This document shows, in pieces, positions 1-5,775 of a stretch of 7,776 nucleotides of DNA. The stretch is from Synechococcaceae cyanobacterium RL_1_2. Its GTDB lineage: Bacteria; Cyanobacteriota; Cyanobacteriia; Cyanobacteriales; JAAUPO01. How positions within the stretch are numbered: the first letter of the stretch is position 1; each line of letters opens with the position of its first letter. Made by a program: the position numbers and the translations under genes. The stretch spans positions 1 to 7,776 of the forward strand of contig JAAUPO010000085.1 in the NCBI GenBank assembly GCA_012033095.1, given 5' to 3'. A model generated the notes under the pieces. That model had not been told where the DNA came from, ran no database searches, and saw nothing but the letters and a program-made list of their open reading frames with translations.

Positions 1-962
1 GCCGTGGGTATTTTCCGTCGGAAACCCAGGCAAGCCCCCCGGCACACATGGCCAAATTTCATGGCAATGGAGGCATCACTGCCAAAGCCCTGAATAATTG
101 CCCGTTGCACCGGTACCCCGCTCTCTGCCGCTACTTGCACCAACTCACCATTTAAGCGTTCATCATAGAGGCCGTAACCATCTTGGGACAAAATGACCGG
201 CGCGGCCCCAGGCTCAATAGCGTACTCCTGGGAGAGAGGAATAATTTCTAACGCAATCAAAGCATCTAAACTTTGGTTTTGGCTAAAATATAAAGCCCCC
301 AAAGCCCCTACTTCTTCCTGGGTAGATGCCACTAGATGCACCGTGGGCACGGGATTTTTTAGCTGTTCGGCTAACAACAATAAAATAGCGAGGGAAGCCT
401 TATTATCAAGGGTGTAACCACCAATATGATCCTTGAGTCTTAGGGGCCGTTTACGATGTTTCCCGATCACCACCCGACTACCGGCCCTAACCCCAGCTTG
501 TTCTAGGTCAGCTTGAGAAAGGAGGGTCTCAATCCAAGTTTGTTCCCACAGTAAGGGTTGATCCATTTGTTGGGATTTCTGGGGAGAACTATGGGATACA
601 TGGCGGGAACCAAAGGATAAAATTCCGCTCACGGTTGCCCGATCGCCGAGAATATCCACGACTCCTTCCCCATATACCCACGGGTAAGATCCCCCTAAAC
701 GATTAATTTTAATTTGGCCGCGATCGTTGTATTGATGCACCATCATTCCAATTTCATCCTTATGACCAGTGATGGCAATGGCGCGATCGCTCTGTTGGCC
801 GGGGATGGTCACGATGATATTACCAATTTTATCTTGGTACGCTTCAACCCCCAGGGCTTGGTATCGCTGCAATAAAAACCGATCTATCTCCTGCTCCCAC
901 CCACTGGGGGAGTGGCACAAAATTAATTGTTCAATCAAGTTAAATAGGCCATCGTATTCCAT
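1..962 (-). CDS. M42 family zinc aminopeptidase, C-terminus cut by window edge
   Basis: The minus frame starting at the ATG at 960-962 is open to the left edge (320 codons); M42 peptidases are usually about 340-360 residues, so only the end is missing. These cytosolic enzymes have a two-metal (Zn/Co) centre, form large tetrahedral particles in studied members, and remove N-terminal residues from peptides. Seen: TGHKDEIG with metal ligand His67 and Asp69; GGYTLDNKAS with bridging Asp186; STQEEVGALGA with catalytic Glu216 and ligand Glu217; Glu239 in ALEIIP where many relatives have Asp; GSDAS near the edge. The last His ligand should lie outside. The stretch GILSFGSRHVSHSSPQK is typical of bacterial M42 proteins. 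No Shine-Dalgarno is evident before the ATG; the frame stays open upstream to a TAG at 1017-1019, but I see no better start. The family is secure; the natural substrate is unknown. Confidence 0.9.
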   Translation of the reverse strand, partial: MEYDGLFNLIEQLILCHSPSGWEQEIDRFLLQRYQALGVEAYQDKIGNIIVTIPGQQSDRAIAITGHKDEIGMMVHQYNDRGQIKINRLGGSYPWVYGEGVVDILGDRATVSGILSFGSRHVSHSSPQKSQQMDQPLLWEQTWIETLLSQADLEQAGVRAGSRVVIGKHRKRPLRLKDHIGGYTLDNKASLAILLLLAEQLKNPVPTVHLVASTQEEVGALGALYFSQNQSLDALIALEIIPLSQEYAIEPGAAPVILSQDGYGLYDERLNGELVQVAAESGVPVQRAIIQGFGSDASIAMKFGHVCRGACLGFRRKIPT

Positions 963-1022
963 CAAATTAGTGGGGGAAAGAGTAAGAACAGTAGAGTGAA
1001 AGAAGTTAATGCCTGGCTAGGG

Positions 1023-1035
1023 TAGGACAGTCCTA
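1023..1035. repeat. Short palindrome upstream of the M42 gene
   Basis: TAGGAC-A-GTCCTA is a perfect 6-base inverted repeat around one base. Flanking bases extend it imperfectly (GCTAGGG on the left, CCCCAGC on the right), giving a possible stem over about 1015-1047. It lies about 60 bases upstream of the M42 start codon, so it could be a 5'-leader hairpin or an operator. Nothing in the sequence decides between these. Confidence 0.4.
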
Positions 1036-1174
1036 TCTCCCCAGCGTCAACCCCATAAAGACCTTAACCGTCATCGGGATGATCGCGAGCTGAGCAATGA
1101 ATAATCAATAATGTTATTTGTTATTAAAATTGAGAAACTAATTTCTAGGGATTAATTAAGCAAAAATTTACGTT

Positions 1175-1285
1175 CAGGACTTACGCAAAAATTTTAATTC
1201 TGTCCTGGGAACGAGGATGTTTGGGGACAATCGTTCAAGCAAGTCCCCCAAATTTAGGGGATTTAGGGCTTGTGTGTAAGTCCTA
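1175..1285. mobile_element. MITE-like element, 111 bases, with 5-base flanking repeat
   Basis: The ends are inverted copies: AGGACTTACGCA on the left (1176-1187) and, read in reverse complement, AGGACTTACACA on the right, matching at 11 of 12 bases. The element is flanked on both sides by ACGTT (1170-1174 and 1286-1290), which looks like a target-site duplication. The interior has no transposase and contains a small stem (CCCC...GGGG near 1245-1260). Ends of this AGGACTTAC type are widespread in cyanobacterial intergenic repeats, as I recall them. The parent transposon family is not identified. Confidence 0.6.
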
Positions 1286-1332
1286 ACGTTATTGGCTCTA
1301 ATTTGTTGTTCAATCAAGGTTGAACGTTTTGG

Positions 1333-1425
1333 TATAGCAGCCTTAACGAGGTTATAACACAAAGATCCTTACTAGACTTGGCTTTCAATGTACTCAATTG
1401 CCACAAGCTATTTAGGATTGCTATA
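1333..1425. mobile_element. MITE-like element, 93 bases, TA-flanked
   Basis: The left end reads TATAGCAGCCTTAA and the right end, in reverse complement, TATAGCAATCCTAA (11 of 14 identical). Both ends carry the TA expected from insertion by IS630/Tc1-mariner-type transposases, which duplicate TA. The interior has no coding capacity, so any movement would depend on a transposase encoded elsewhere. It sits 47 bases from the preceding MITE-like element, suggesting a tolerated insertion zone. Confidence 0.6.
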
Positions 1426-1488
1426 GTCCTATTCAAGTAATGATCATCAAGGGCTAACCGCTTGATAATTAATGATCTCCGTTTTAAA

Positions 1489-1525
1489 TAAGAATATTTA
1501 AATATTCTTAATTTAAATATTCTTA
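1489..1525. repeat. AT-rich perfect palindrome plus adjoining direct repeat
   Basis: Positions 1489-1510 form a perfect 22-base palindrome (TAAGAATATT, TA, AATATTCTTA). Its right part, TTTAAATATTCTTA (1497-1510), is repeated exactly at 1512-1525, so three half-sites lie within 37 bases. The array ends 68 bases before the rsmE start codon. It could be an operator for a dimeric regulator, a cruciform or an easily melted promoter element; I cannot tell which. Confidence 0.55.
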
Positions 1526-1592
1526 CACCTTTAGCACGACCAAAGTTTTACTCTTAGCTATTTCCTAGCCCTCACCCTGCTTAAGCTCTACC

Positions 1593-2306
1593 ATGCAACG
1601 CATCGCGATCGCCCCTGGCCAAAAAACAGGAAATTTAATTACGTTCAACACCGATCAAACCCATTATCTTTATCGGGTGTTACGGCTAAGGGATAGCGAT
1701 CGTGTCAGTGTATTTGATGGTTCAGGTCAGTTATGGGTGGTGGGCTTACAGGGTAACCAAGGCCATATTCTCGATAACTTAACCCCAAACAATGAATTAC
1801 CGGCCCAGGTTTGTTTAATGGTGGCCCTCACCAAGGGCAATGGGTTTGAAGATGTGGTGCGATGTTGCACTGAGTTAGGGGTGGCTGAAATTATGCCAGT
1901 AATTAGCGATCGCTGTGTGGCAAAACCCAATCCGAAACGCCTAGATCGATGGCAACGGATTGCGACGGAAGCAGCCGAACAATCGGAACGGGTCAAAATT
2001 CCCATTATTCATCCCCTGCGATCGTGGTCAGCAAGTTTAAGTGAAGTTCAAACCTATCAAGTAAAACTGATCGCCTCGGCCCGATATCGAGAAAAATCCT
2101 TGATCGCCCATCTAACTTCCTGGGCAAATTTAGGGGATCAAACCATCGCGATCGCCACCGGCCCAGAAGGAGGTTGGACTCCCACAGAAATTGATCACGC
2201 CCTCACCCAAAATTTTCAAGAAGTAGCCCTCGGCTCCCGCATTCTTAGGGCCGTTACCGCCCCGATCGCGACCATGGCAGTAATTAGCAATCTATTAGAA
2301 GCATAA
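1593..2306 (+). CDS. rsmE: 16S rRNA (uracil-1498-N3)-methyltransferase RsmE
   Basis: The 237-residue protein is of normal RsmE length. The enzyme uses S-adenosylmethionine to methylate N3 of U1498 in 16S rRNA of the assembled 30S subunit, in the cytoplasm. Seen: an N-terminal PUA-like part (about 1-70, with HYLYRVLRLRDSD), then the SPOUT/trefoil-knot domain with ALTKGNGFEDVVRCCTELGV, the SAM-loop motif GPEGGWT (190-196) and the knot motif LGSRILRAVTAPIA (213-226). Many bacterial RsmE proteins have Glu where this one has Val221 (RILRxETA); I believe Val is common in cyanobacteria, but that is recollection. The ATG at 1593 fits the family N-terminus; no strong Shine-Dalgarno precedes it. Two HIP1 octamers fall inside and a third overlaps codons 5-7. 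It appears monocistronic, facing the cobI 3' end. Confidence 0.95.
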   Translation: MQRIAIAPGQKTGNLITFNTDQTHYLYRVLRLRDSDRVSVFDGSGQLWVVGLQGNQGHILDNLTPNNELPAQVCLMVALTKGNGFEDVVRCCTELGVAEIMPVISDRCVAKPNPKRLDRWQRIATEAAEQSERVKIPIIHPLRSWSASLSEVQTYQVKLIASARYREKSLIAHLTSWANLGDQTIAIATGPEGGWTPTEIDHALTQNFQEVALGSRILRAVTAPIATMAVISNLLEA

Positions 2307-2323
2307 TTACAAAAAGTCACCAG

Positions 2324-2350
2324 CTATAACCGTAGTCAAAGCAGTTATAG
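2324..2350. repeat. Weak inverted repeat just after rsmE
   Basis: CTATAAC (2324-2330) and GTTATAG (2344-2350) form a perfect 7-base stem around a 13-base loop, starting 17 bases past the rsmE stop. There is no T-run after it, so it is a poor intrinsic terminator. Its right arm overlaps the start of the next MITE-like element and may have been created by that insertion. Confidence 0.35.
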
Positions 2351-2438
2351 TCAATTGGACTTCTTATGGGATTTTTGCCCCTTGCCATAGGATAATTTCA
2401 GCTCTATGTATTTCCCATAATTATTCCAAAAGACTATA
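2346..2438. mobile_element. MITE-like element, 93 bases, TA-flanked
   Basis: The left end, starting TATAGTCAATTGGA, matches the reverse complement of the right end, starting TATAGTCTTTTGGA, at 21 of 26 bases, down to a shared TTATGGGA. Both outer ends are TATA, consistent with TA target duplication by an IS630/Tc1-mariner-type transposase. There is no coding capacity. It has the same length as the element at 1333-1425, but beyond TATAG the sequence is different. It lies between the convergent rsmE and cobI 3' ends. Confidence 0.6.
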
Positions 2439-2446
2439 GCTTTTAT

Positions 2447-2459
2447 TGGGGCCACCCCA
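2447..2459 (-). terminator. Possible weak terminator hairpin after cobI
   Basis: TGGGG-CCA-CCCCA forms a tight 5-base stem about 7 bases beyond the cobI stop codon on the minus strand. On that strand it is followed by AATAAAA rather than a T-run, so it does not meet the usual intrinsic-terminator pattern. It may only act as a 3'-end stabiliser. Confidence 0.25.
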
Positions 2460-2465
2460 TCGTCC

Positions 2466-3203
2466 TCAGACCATGTAAGTTAAGGGGGCCCGATCGCGGA
2501 AAATAGCTAGGATCGAAAAATAATTTAATTGCAGATCCGGGTATCGCTCTAGGTTTTGGTAAATTTTTTGCTCTGGAAAAGTGGCCCGTTCGATGATGAG
2601 CGATCGCGTCAGTAAATTTTTTTCCTTTAATAATTGCCAGACTGTGCCGTAACTAGAAGCCACTTTCATTAAAATAACCACCTCCGCTTGGGTTAGGGCC
2701 TGGGCTAGCTGTTCTCGATGGTAAAGGGTCGGAATGATCAATAGCTTTTCATTCCGTATTGTTAAAGGTTGGGTAAGGATGGAGGCCAATGCCATGGGCG
2801 AACAAACTCCCCCCACGGTTTCAATGGTGACATCAGGCAGTTGATGTTGGACAGCTTGGGCTAAATAGGTGAAACTACCATAGAAATTAATATCCCCTTC
2901 ACATAGAAAAGCGATATCTTGCCCCCGTTGAAGATAGGGGATTAACTCCCTAGCCCCATCTTTCCAAGCCTGGTGTAGCACCTCCATCTCTAGAACATAG
3001 GGAAAGTGGAGCTCTAGTTGGACTTGATGGGGCTGAAAATATTGCTGGGCAATCCGTTGGGCCATGCCTAATCGGCCTTTAATCCCCTGGGGAAAACTAA
3101 TAACGGGGCTAGCCTGTAAAATTTTGAGGGCTTTGAGGGTAATTAATTCGGGATCCCCAGGCCCCACACTCAGACCATAGAGTTTGCCAAGGGGCGGGGT
3201 CAT
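2466..3203 (-). CDS. cobI: Precorrin-2 C20-methyltransferase (CobI/CbiL)
   Basis: The 245-residue protein matches the usual family size. It transfers a methyl group from S-adenosylmethionine to C-20 of precorrin-2 (or its cobalt form, as CbiL), an early cytosolic step toward cobalamin-type corrinoids. Seen: LSVGPGDPELIT at 11-22 (tetrapyrrole-methylase signature), FLCEGDINFYGSF at 99-111, GVCSPMALASILTQPL at 132-147, ERATFPEQKI at 205-214 and YFSILAIF near the end. I chose the ATG at 3201-3203 because it overlaps the purK stop as ATGA, a typical translational-coupling junction; the TTG 12 bases upstream is an open but weaker start. No good Shine-Dalgarno is seen, in keeping with coupling. The frame is intact although purK upstream is broken. 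The sequence does not say whether the substrate carries cobalt. Confidence 0.92.
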   Translation of the reverse strand: MTPPLGKLYGLSVGPGDPELITLKALKILQASPVISFPQGIKGRLGMAQRIAQQYFQPHQVQLELHFPYVLEMEVLHQAWKDGARELIPYLQRGQDIAFLCEGDINFYGSFTYLAQAVQHQLPDVTIETVGGVCSPMALASILTQPLTIRNEKLLIIPTLYHREQLAQALTQAEVVILMKVASSYGTVWQLLKEKNLLTRSLIIERATFPEQKIYQNLERYPDLQLNYFSILAIFRDRAPLTYMV

Positions 3204-4308
3204 GAATGGTACCAAATGCGCTCAATTTCTTGGGCGATCGCGTTGAGATCTTCCCCTGCTTCAGCTAATACACTGACATGGCCCACTTTACGACCTCGGC
3301 GGGTGCTAGGTTTGCCATACCAATGGATATGGTTCCGGGGTTGGAGTTCTAACATATTCAGGCGACGACAATGTTCATCTAAATCATCGGAAAAGCCCAA
3401 CAGGTTTACCATCAATACCTGGGGAGATTTTAAATCGGTAGATCCCAACGGTAATCCTGCGATCGCTTGGAGTTGGAGGGCAAATTTGAGAAGTCTCCGC
3501 CCCATCTAAGGTGTAATGGCCAGAATTGTGGGTACGGGGGGCTAGTTCATTAATTAAGATCCGTCGATCCTTAGTTAAAAACAATTCCATCGCCATAACC
3601 CCCACAAATTAGTAGATTAACCACCTGGGTGATCATGGCCTGGATTTGAGTTTGAAGCTCCGGCGCGATCGGGGCTGGGGCAATAACCACCCGACATACT
3701 TGATCAATCTGCTGGGTTTCCACTACTGGATAGGTAGCAACTTCCCCTTGATGGTCACGGGCTATCACGATCGCTAATTCCCGTTCAAAGGGAATAAATT
3801 CTTCCACTAATAATGCTCTTAGCTCAAATTTCGTTAGGATGGAGGCTAGTTGTTCTTTGTTCTTAACGATAAATGTACCTTGGCCATCATAACCATGGGT
3901 ACGGGCCTTAAGGACGCAGGGAAAAGTAGGATGGGACTGTTCCGACAATAAACTAAACGTCGGTACGGGTAAATTTAAACTTTGGAGTAATTGCCTTTGA
4001 TCGTATTTATCGAGCAAGGGAGCCAAACTATCGATGGGGGGATAAAATTTAGTGCCCTGGCGTTCTAAGGATTTCAGACCATCAAGATCAACAAACTCAT
4101 TCTCAAACGTAATCAGATCTACGCGATCGCTGAGATGTTTAGTTGCTTCCACATCATTGATCGCCCCTAAAATCTTACCTTGAGCCAGTTTAACCGCCGG
4201 GTCATCCCCATGGGCCGTCAGTACCCACAAATTAACATCTAGGTGTTTAGCCTCTTGGGCCATCATCAACGCTAATTGGCCACCACCAATTACACCGATC
4301 GTTTTCAC
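3200..4308 (-). pseudogene. purK: purK, 5-(carboxyamino)imidazole ribonucleotide synthase, two frameshifts
   Basis: PurK is an ATP-grasp enzyme that joins AIR, bicarbonate and ATP to make N5-CAIR in purine synthesis; PurE then rearranges the product. The reading starts at GTG 4306-4308, 9 bases after a strong GGAGG. Seen in frame 1: IGVIGGGQLALMMAQEA (4-20), FENEF (68-72), LKARTHGYDGQGTF (133-146), EEFIPFERELAIVI and PVVETQ. After VVNLL the frame shifts near 3606-3609 (one extra or two missing bases). The next frame gives VGVMAMELFLTKD, INELAPRTHNSGHYTLDGAETSQ. It shifts again at the AAATTT run near 3485-3487 (one extra base), and the third frame gives FALQLQAIAGLPLGSTDL to the end at WYHS. 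Joined, the product is about 369 residues, a normal PurK. As written, translation stops at 3571-3573 after 245 residues, losing the ATP-grasp metal ligands. All motifs are preserved, so the lesions are recent or are sequence errors. Confidence 0.88.
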
Positions 4309-4317
4309 GGAACTATT

Positions 4318-4322
4318 CCTCC
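4318..4322 (-). promoter_or_regulatory. Ribosome binding site that fixes the purK start
   Basis: On the minus strand GGAGG ends 9 bases before the GTG at 4306-4308, whose product begins with the family-typical VKTIGVIGGGQLA. This supports the GTG over a TTG 45 bases further upstream, which would add 15 residues not expected in PurK. Confidence 0.75.
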
Positions 4323-4438
4323 AAGAAACAAGACTAAGCTTAAAATCAATCAAGCTTGGTCTCTAATTTAATAACAAAAAATTCAGAATTTATCCCAGGG
4401 AAAAATCCTACATAACCTAGGGATGTTTGTAAAATAAT

Positions 4439-4570
4439 CCTAACTACTAGGACAAAAGTTGCGCCAAAAAACTGTAAATAGGTCTGAGAGCTTGACTCCG
4501 CAAGGATTACATTCGATTTCGCTAGAGTGCTTGTGGGGCAAAGGTTTAAGGTTTTTGTCCTGTAGTTAGG
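4439..4570. mobile_element. MITE-like inverted-repeat element, 132 bases
   Basis: The left end CCTAACTACTAGGACAAAA (4439-4457) and the right end in reverse complement CCTAACTACAGGACAAAA (4553-4570) are identical except for one extra T, over 18-19 bases. The 95-base interior has no coding capacity. I see no clear target duplication. It lies between the divergent starts of purK and the glycosyltransferase gene, so it may carry or displace promoter sequence. Elements ending in AGGACAAAA recur in cyanobacterial spacers as I recall, but I cannot confirm a family here. Confidence 0.55.
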
Positions 4571-4588
4571 TCTTGACTATTATGGTTA

Positions 4589-4620
4589 TTGACTATAAAC
4601 ATAAGCTCACAACTTATAAT
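4589..4620 (+). promoter_or_regulatory. Possible promoter of the glycosyltransferase gene
   Basis: A perfect -10 hexamer TATAAT lies at 4615-4620, 18 bases before the ATG at 4639. TTGACT at 4589-4594 resembles a -35 box, but the spacing is 20 bases, longer than the usual 16-18. Another TTGACT at 4573-4578 lies 15 bases before TATAAA at 4594-4599. Either pair would put a start site within about 35 bases of the ATG. The box at 4573 begins three bases past the MITE-like element. Confidence 0.3.
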
Positions 4621-4638
4621 TATTATTTGGTTTGCGTC

Positions 4639-5637
4639 ATGTCAGAGCAACAAGCCCCTAAAACATTGAATGGCCTATTTTTAGTCTGGAAAAAGTATCA
4701 GCGCAGACCAGAAGTTTAGCCGCTCTGATGAACTGTGAACTAAAATTTATTGCCCATAAATTTAGTAGTAAATATTTCAGACCCCTAGATTACCTACTGA
4801 AATTAGGAACTAACCTCAAGGATATTTGGGGGGGGAAACCGGATTTTGTTGTGGCCCAATGTCCCCCCACCTTTAGTGCGTTGCCGGCACTAATCACTAA
4901 CACGCCCTATGTGATAGATGCCCATAACCCCCTATTTCAACTACAAATTTGGCAAAAGTTACCCTTAGCCCAAACCATTATTAATCATGCCTTAGCTATC
5001 ATTGTTCACAATGGGGAAATGTTTGATTTGGTGAAGGGGTTGTATCCTGGGGCTAAGTTATTTACGATCGCCGATCCCATCCAGGAGATCGCGCCGGTTG
5101 ATCCACCGGTAAGAATCAAGGATCAAATTTTAGTGATTGCCTCCTTTGATCCCTGGGATGAGCCGGTGGGTTTGTTATTGGAGACCATGGCTAAATTGCC
5201 AGAATATAATTTTGTGATTACGGCGGATATCAATAAAGTTACCCCAGAGATCGGAGCTAAATTAAAAGCGTTAGCTAACGTTAAGCTCACCGGGTTTTTA
5301 GCCACGGAGGAATACCATCGGGTATTGTGTTCTACGCTTTAGCTGACCTTAGTTGTTGACCACCAGTGAAGGCACTCAACCCAGTGGGGCCTGTGAAGCT
5401 CTGTCTTCCAATACTCAACTAGTGATTAGTCGCACCTCCTTAATTGAAAAGCTATTTGGGGACTGGGCGATATTGGTGGATAATTCCTCCGACGCGATCG
5501 CCACAGCCATTCGGGGTTTAACGTTGCAACAATTGGATTTAGCAGCCTACCGTGAACAATGGAATGTTGGGGTTAAACAGGAAGTGGGCAACCTGTTACA
5601 GTTGATTAGGGAAACCCACCTTAGACTTAGAGGTTAA
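4639..5637 (+). pseudogene. Glycosyltransferase-like gene (GT-B fold), three frameshifts
   Basis: Three frames together read as one protein of about 332 residues. ATG 4639 gives MSEQQAPKTLNGLFLVWKKY and stops at TAG 4717-4719; adding one T to the TTT at 4715-4717 restores LAALMNCELKFIAHK. The middle part carries PDFVVAQCPPTFSALPALI, TPYVIDAHNPLF, IIVHNGEMFDLV and a Rossmann-like VIASFDPWDEP, ending at TAG 5340-5342. Two further one-base losses, near 5336-5339 (bridged by ALADL) and near 5350-5353, restore TTSEGTQPSGACEALS and ISRTSLIEKLFGDWAILVDN to the stop at 5635-5637. The first and last frames are the same, so the net loss is three bases. The C-terminal E...PSGACE stretch resembles the nucleotide-sugar-binding region of GT1/GT4 enzymes, but sugar donor and acceptor are unknown. 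The upstream start is chosen because it supplies the N-terminal Rossmann start absent from the fragment at 4728. Confidence 0.75.
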
Positions 5638-5652
5638 ATCCTCATCTGATCG

Positions 5653-5666
5653 CCCCAAAAATTGGG
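5653..5666 (+). terminator. Small hairpin after the glycosyltransferase stop
   Basis: CCCAA-AAA-TTGGG forms a 5-base stem about 16 bases past the stop codon on the plus strand. No T-run follows, so it is weak as an intrinsic terminator. The larger hairpin further along is the stronger candidate for ending transcription here. Confidence 0.25.
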
Positions 5667-5679
5667 TAGTGCTAAAGCT

Positions 5680-5740
5680 GTAAGGATATTTAGACCCAGG
5701 ATAATTGATTATCAAGGGGTTTAATCTTCCTGATCCTTAC
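5680..5740. repeat. Long imperfect hairpin between convergent genes
   Basis: Nested inverted repeats span 61 bases: outer GTAAGGAT (5680-5687) with ATCCTTAC (5733-5740), a middle stem TTTAGACCC against GGGTTTAAT (7 of 9), and an inner GATAAT-TG-ATTATC. Placed between the 3' ends of the glycosyltransferase gene and the DUF2330 gene, it suits a two-way transcription stop. It could also be another small palindromic repeat; no terminal TA or clear target duplication is seen. Confidence 0.5.
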
Positions 5741-5775
5741 TTGTATCGGACTACCAAAAATTGTTATAGCCAGCT

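Larger units (their letters stand above)
963..1592. other. 630-base non-coding, repeat-rich spacer between divergent genes
   Basis: This spacer separates the starts of the M42 peptidase gene (leftward) and rsmE (rightward), so it must hold both promoters. It contains a small palindrome at 1023-1035, two MITE-like elements at 1175-1285 and 1333-1425, and an AT-rich palindrome with a direct repeat at 1489-1525. I see no convincing protein gene, tRNA or full transposase. The remaining parts (1036-1174 and 1426-1488) show only AT-rich sequence and weak stems, for example CTTGAT/ATCAAG around 1446-1466. I could not assign a clear -35/-10 pair to either gene. Confidence 0.7.

Noticed and set aside
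193..417. Plus-strand open frames inside the M42 gene (also 769-999)
   Set aside because: They lie antisense to a protein with clear catalytic motifs and show no domain of their own.
928..1318. Shared 13-mer TTGTTCAATCAAG inside the M42 gene start and in the spacer
   Set aside because: The match does not extend beyond 13-14 bases and one copy is coding, so it is probably chance.
1174..1362. 62-codon minus-strand open frame in the spacer
   Set aside because: It runs through the ends of two MITE-like elements, has no recognisable domain, and is explained by the repeats.
1017..1592. tRNA, riboswitch or CRISPR array in the long spacer
   Set aside because: No cloverleaf, no regularly spaced direct repeats and no recognisable riboswitch core; the repeats present are inverted and transposon-like.
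3485..3609. Programmed ribosomal frameshifting in purK
   Set aside because: Two shifts in the same gene are needed, no classic slippery heptamer with a downstream structure is visible, and PurK is not known to use recoding.
4330..4356. Two AAGCTT palindromes upstream of purK as an operator
   Set aside because: Six-base palindromes in AT-rich DNA are common and nothing else supports regulator binding.
4728..5342. The 204-codon fragment as a complete stand-alone glycosyltransferase
   Set aside because: Conserved-looking sequence continues on both sides in other frames (LFLVWKKYQRR upstream, TTSEGTQPSGACEAL downstream), so it is the middle of a longer gene.
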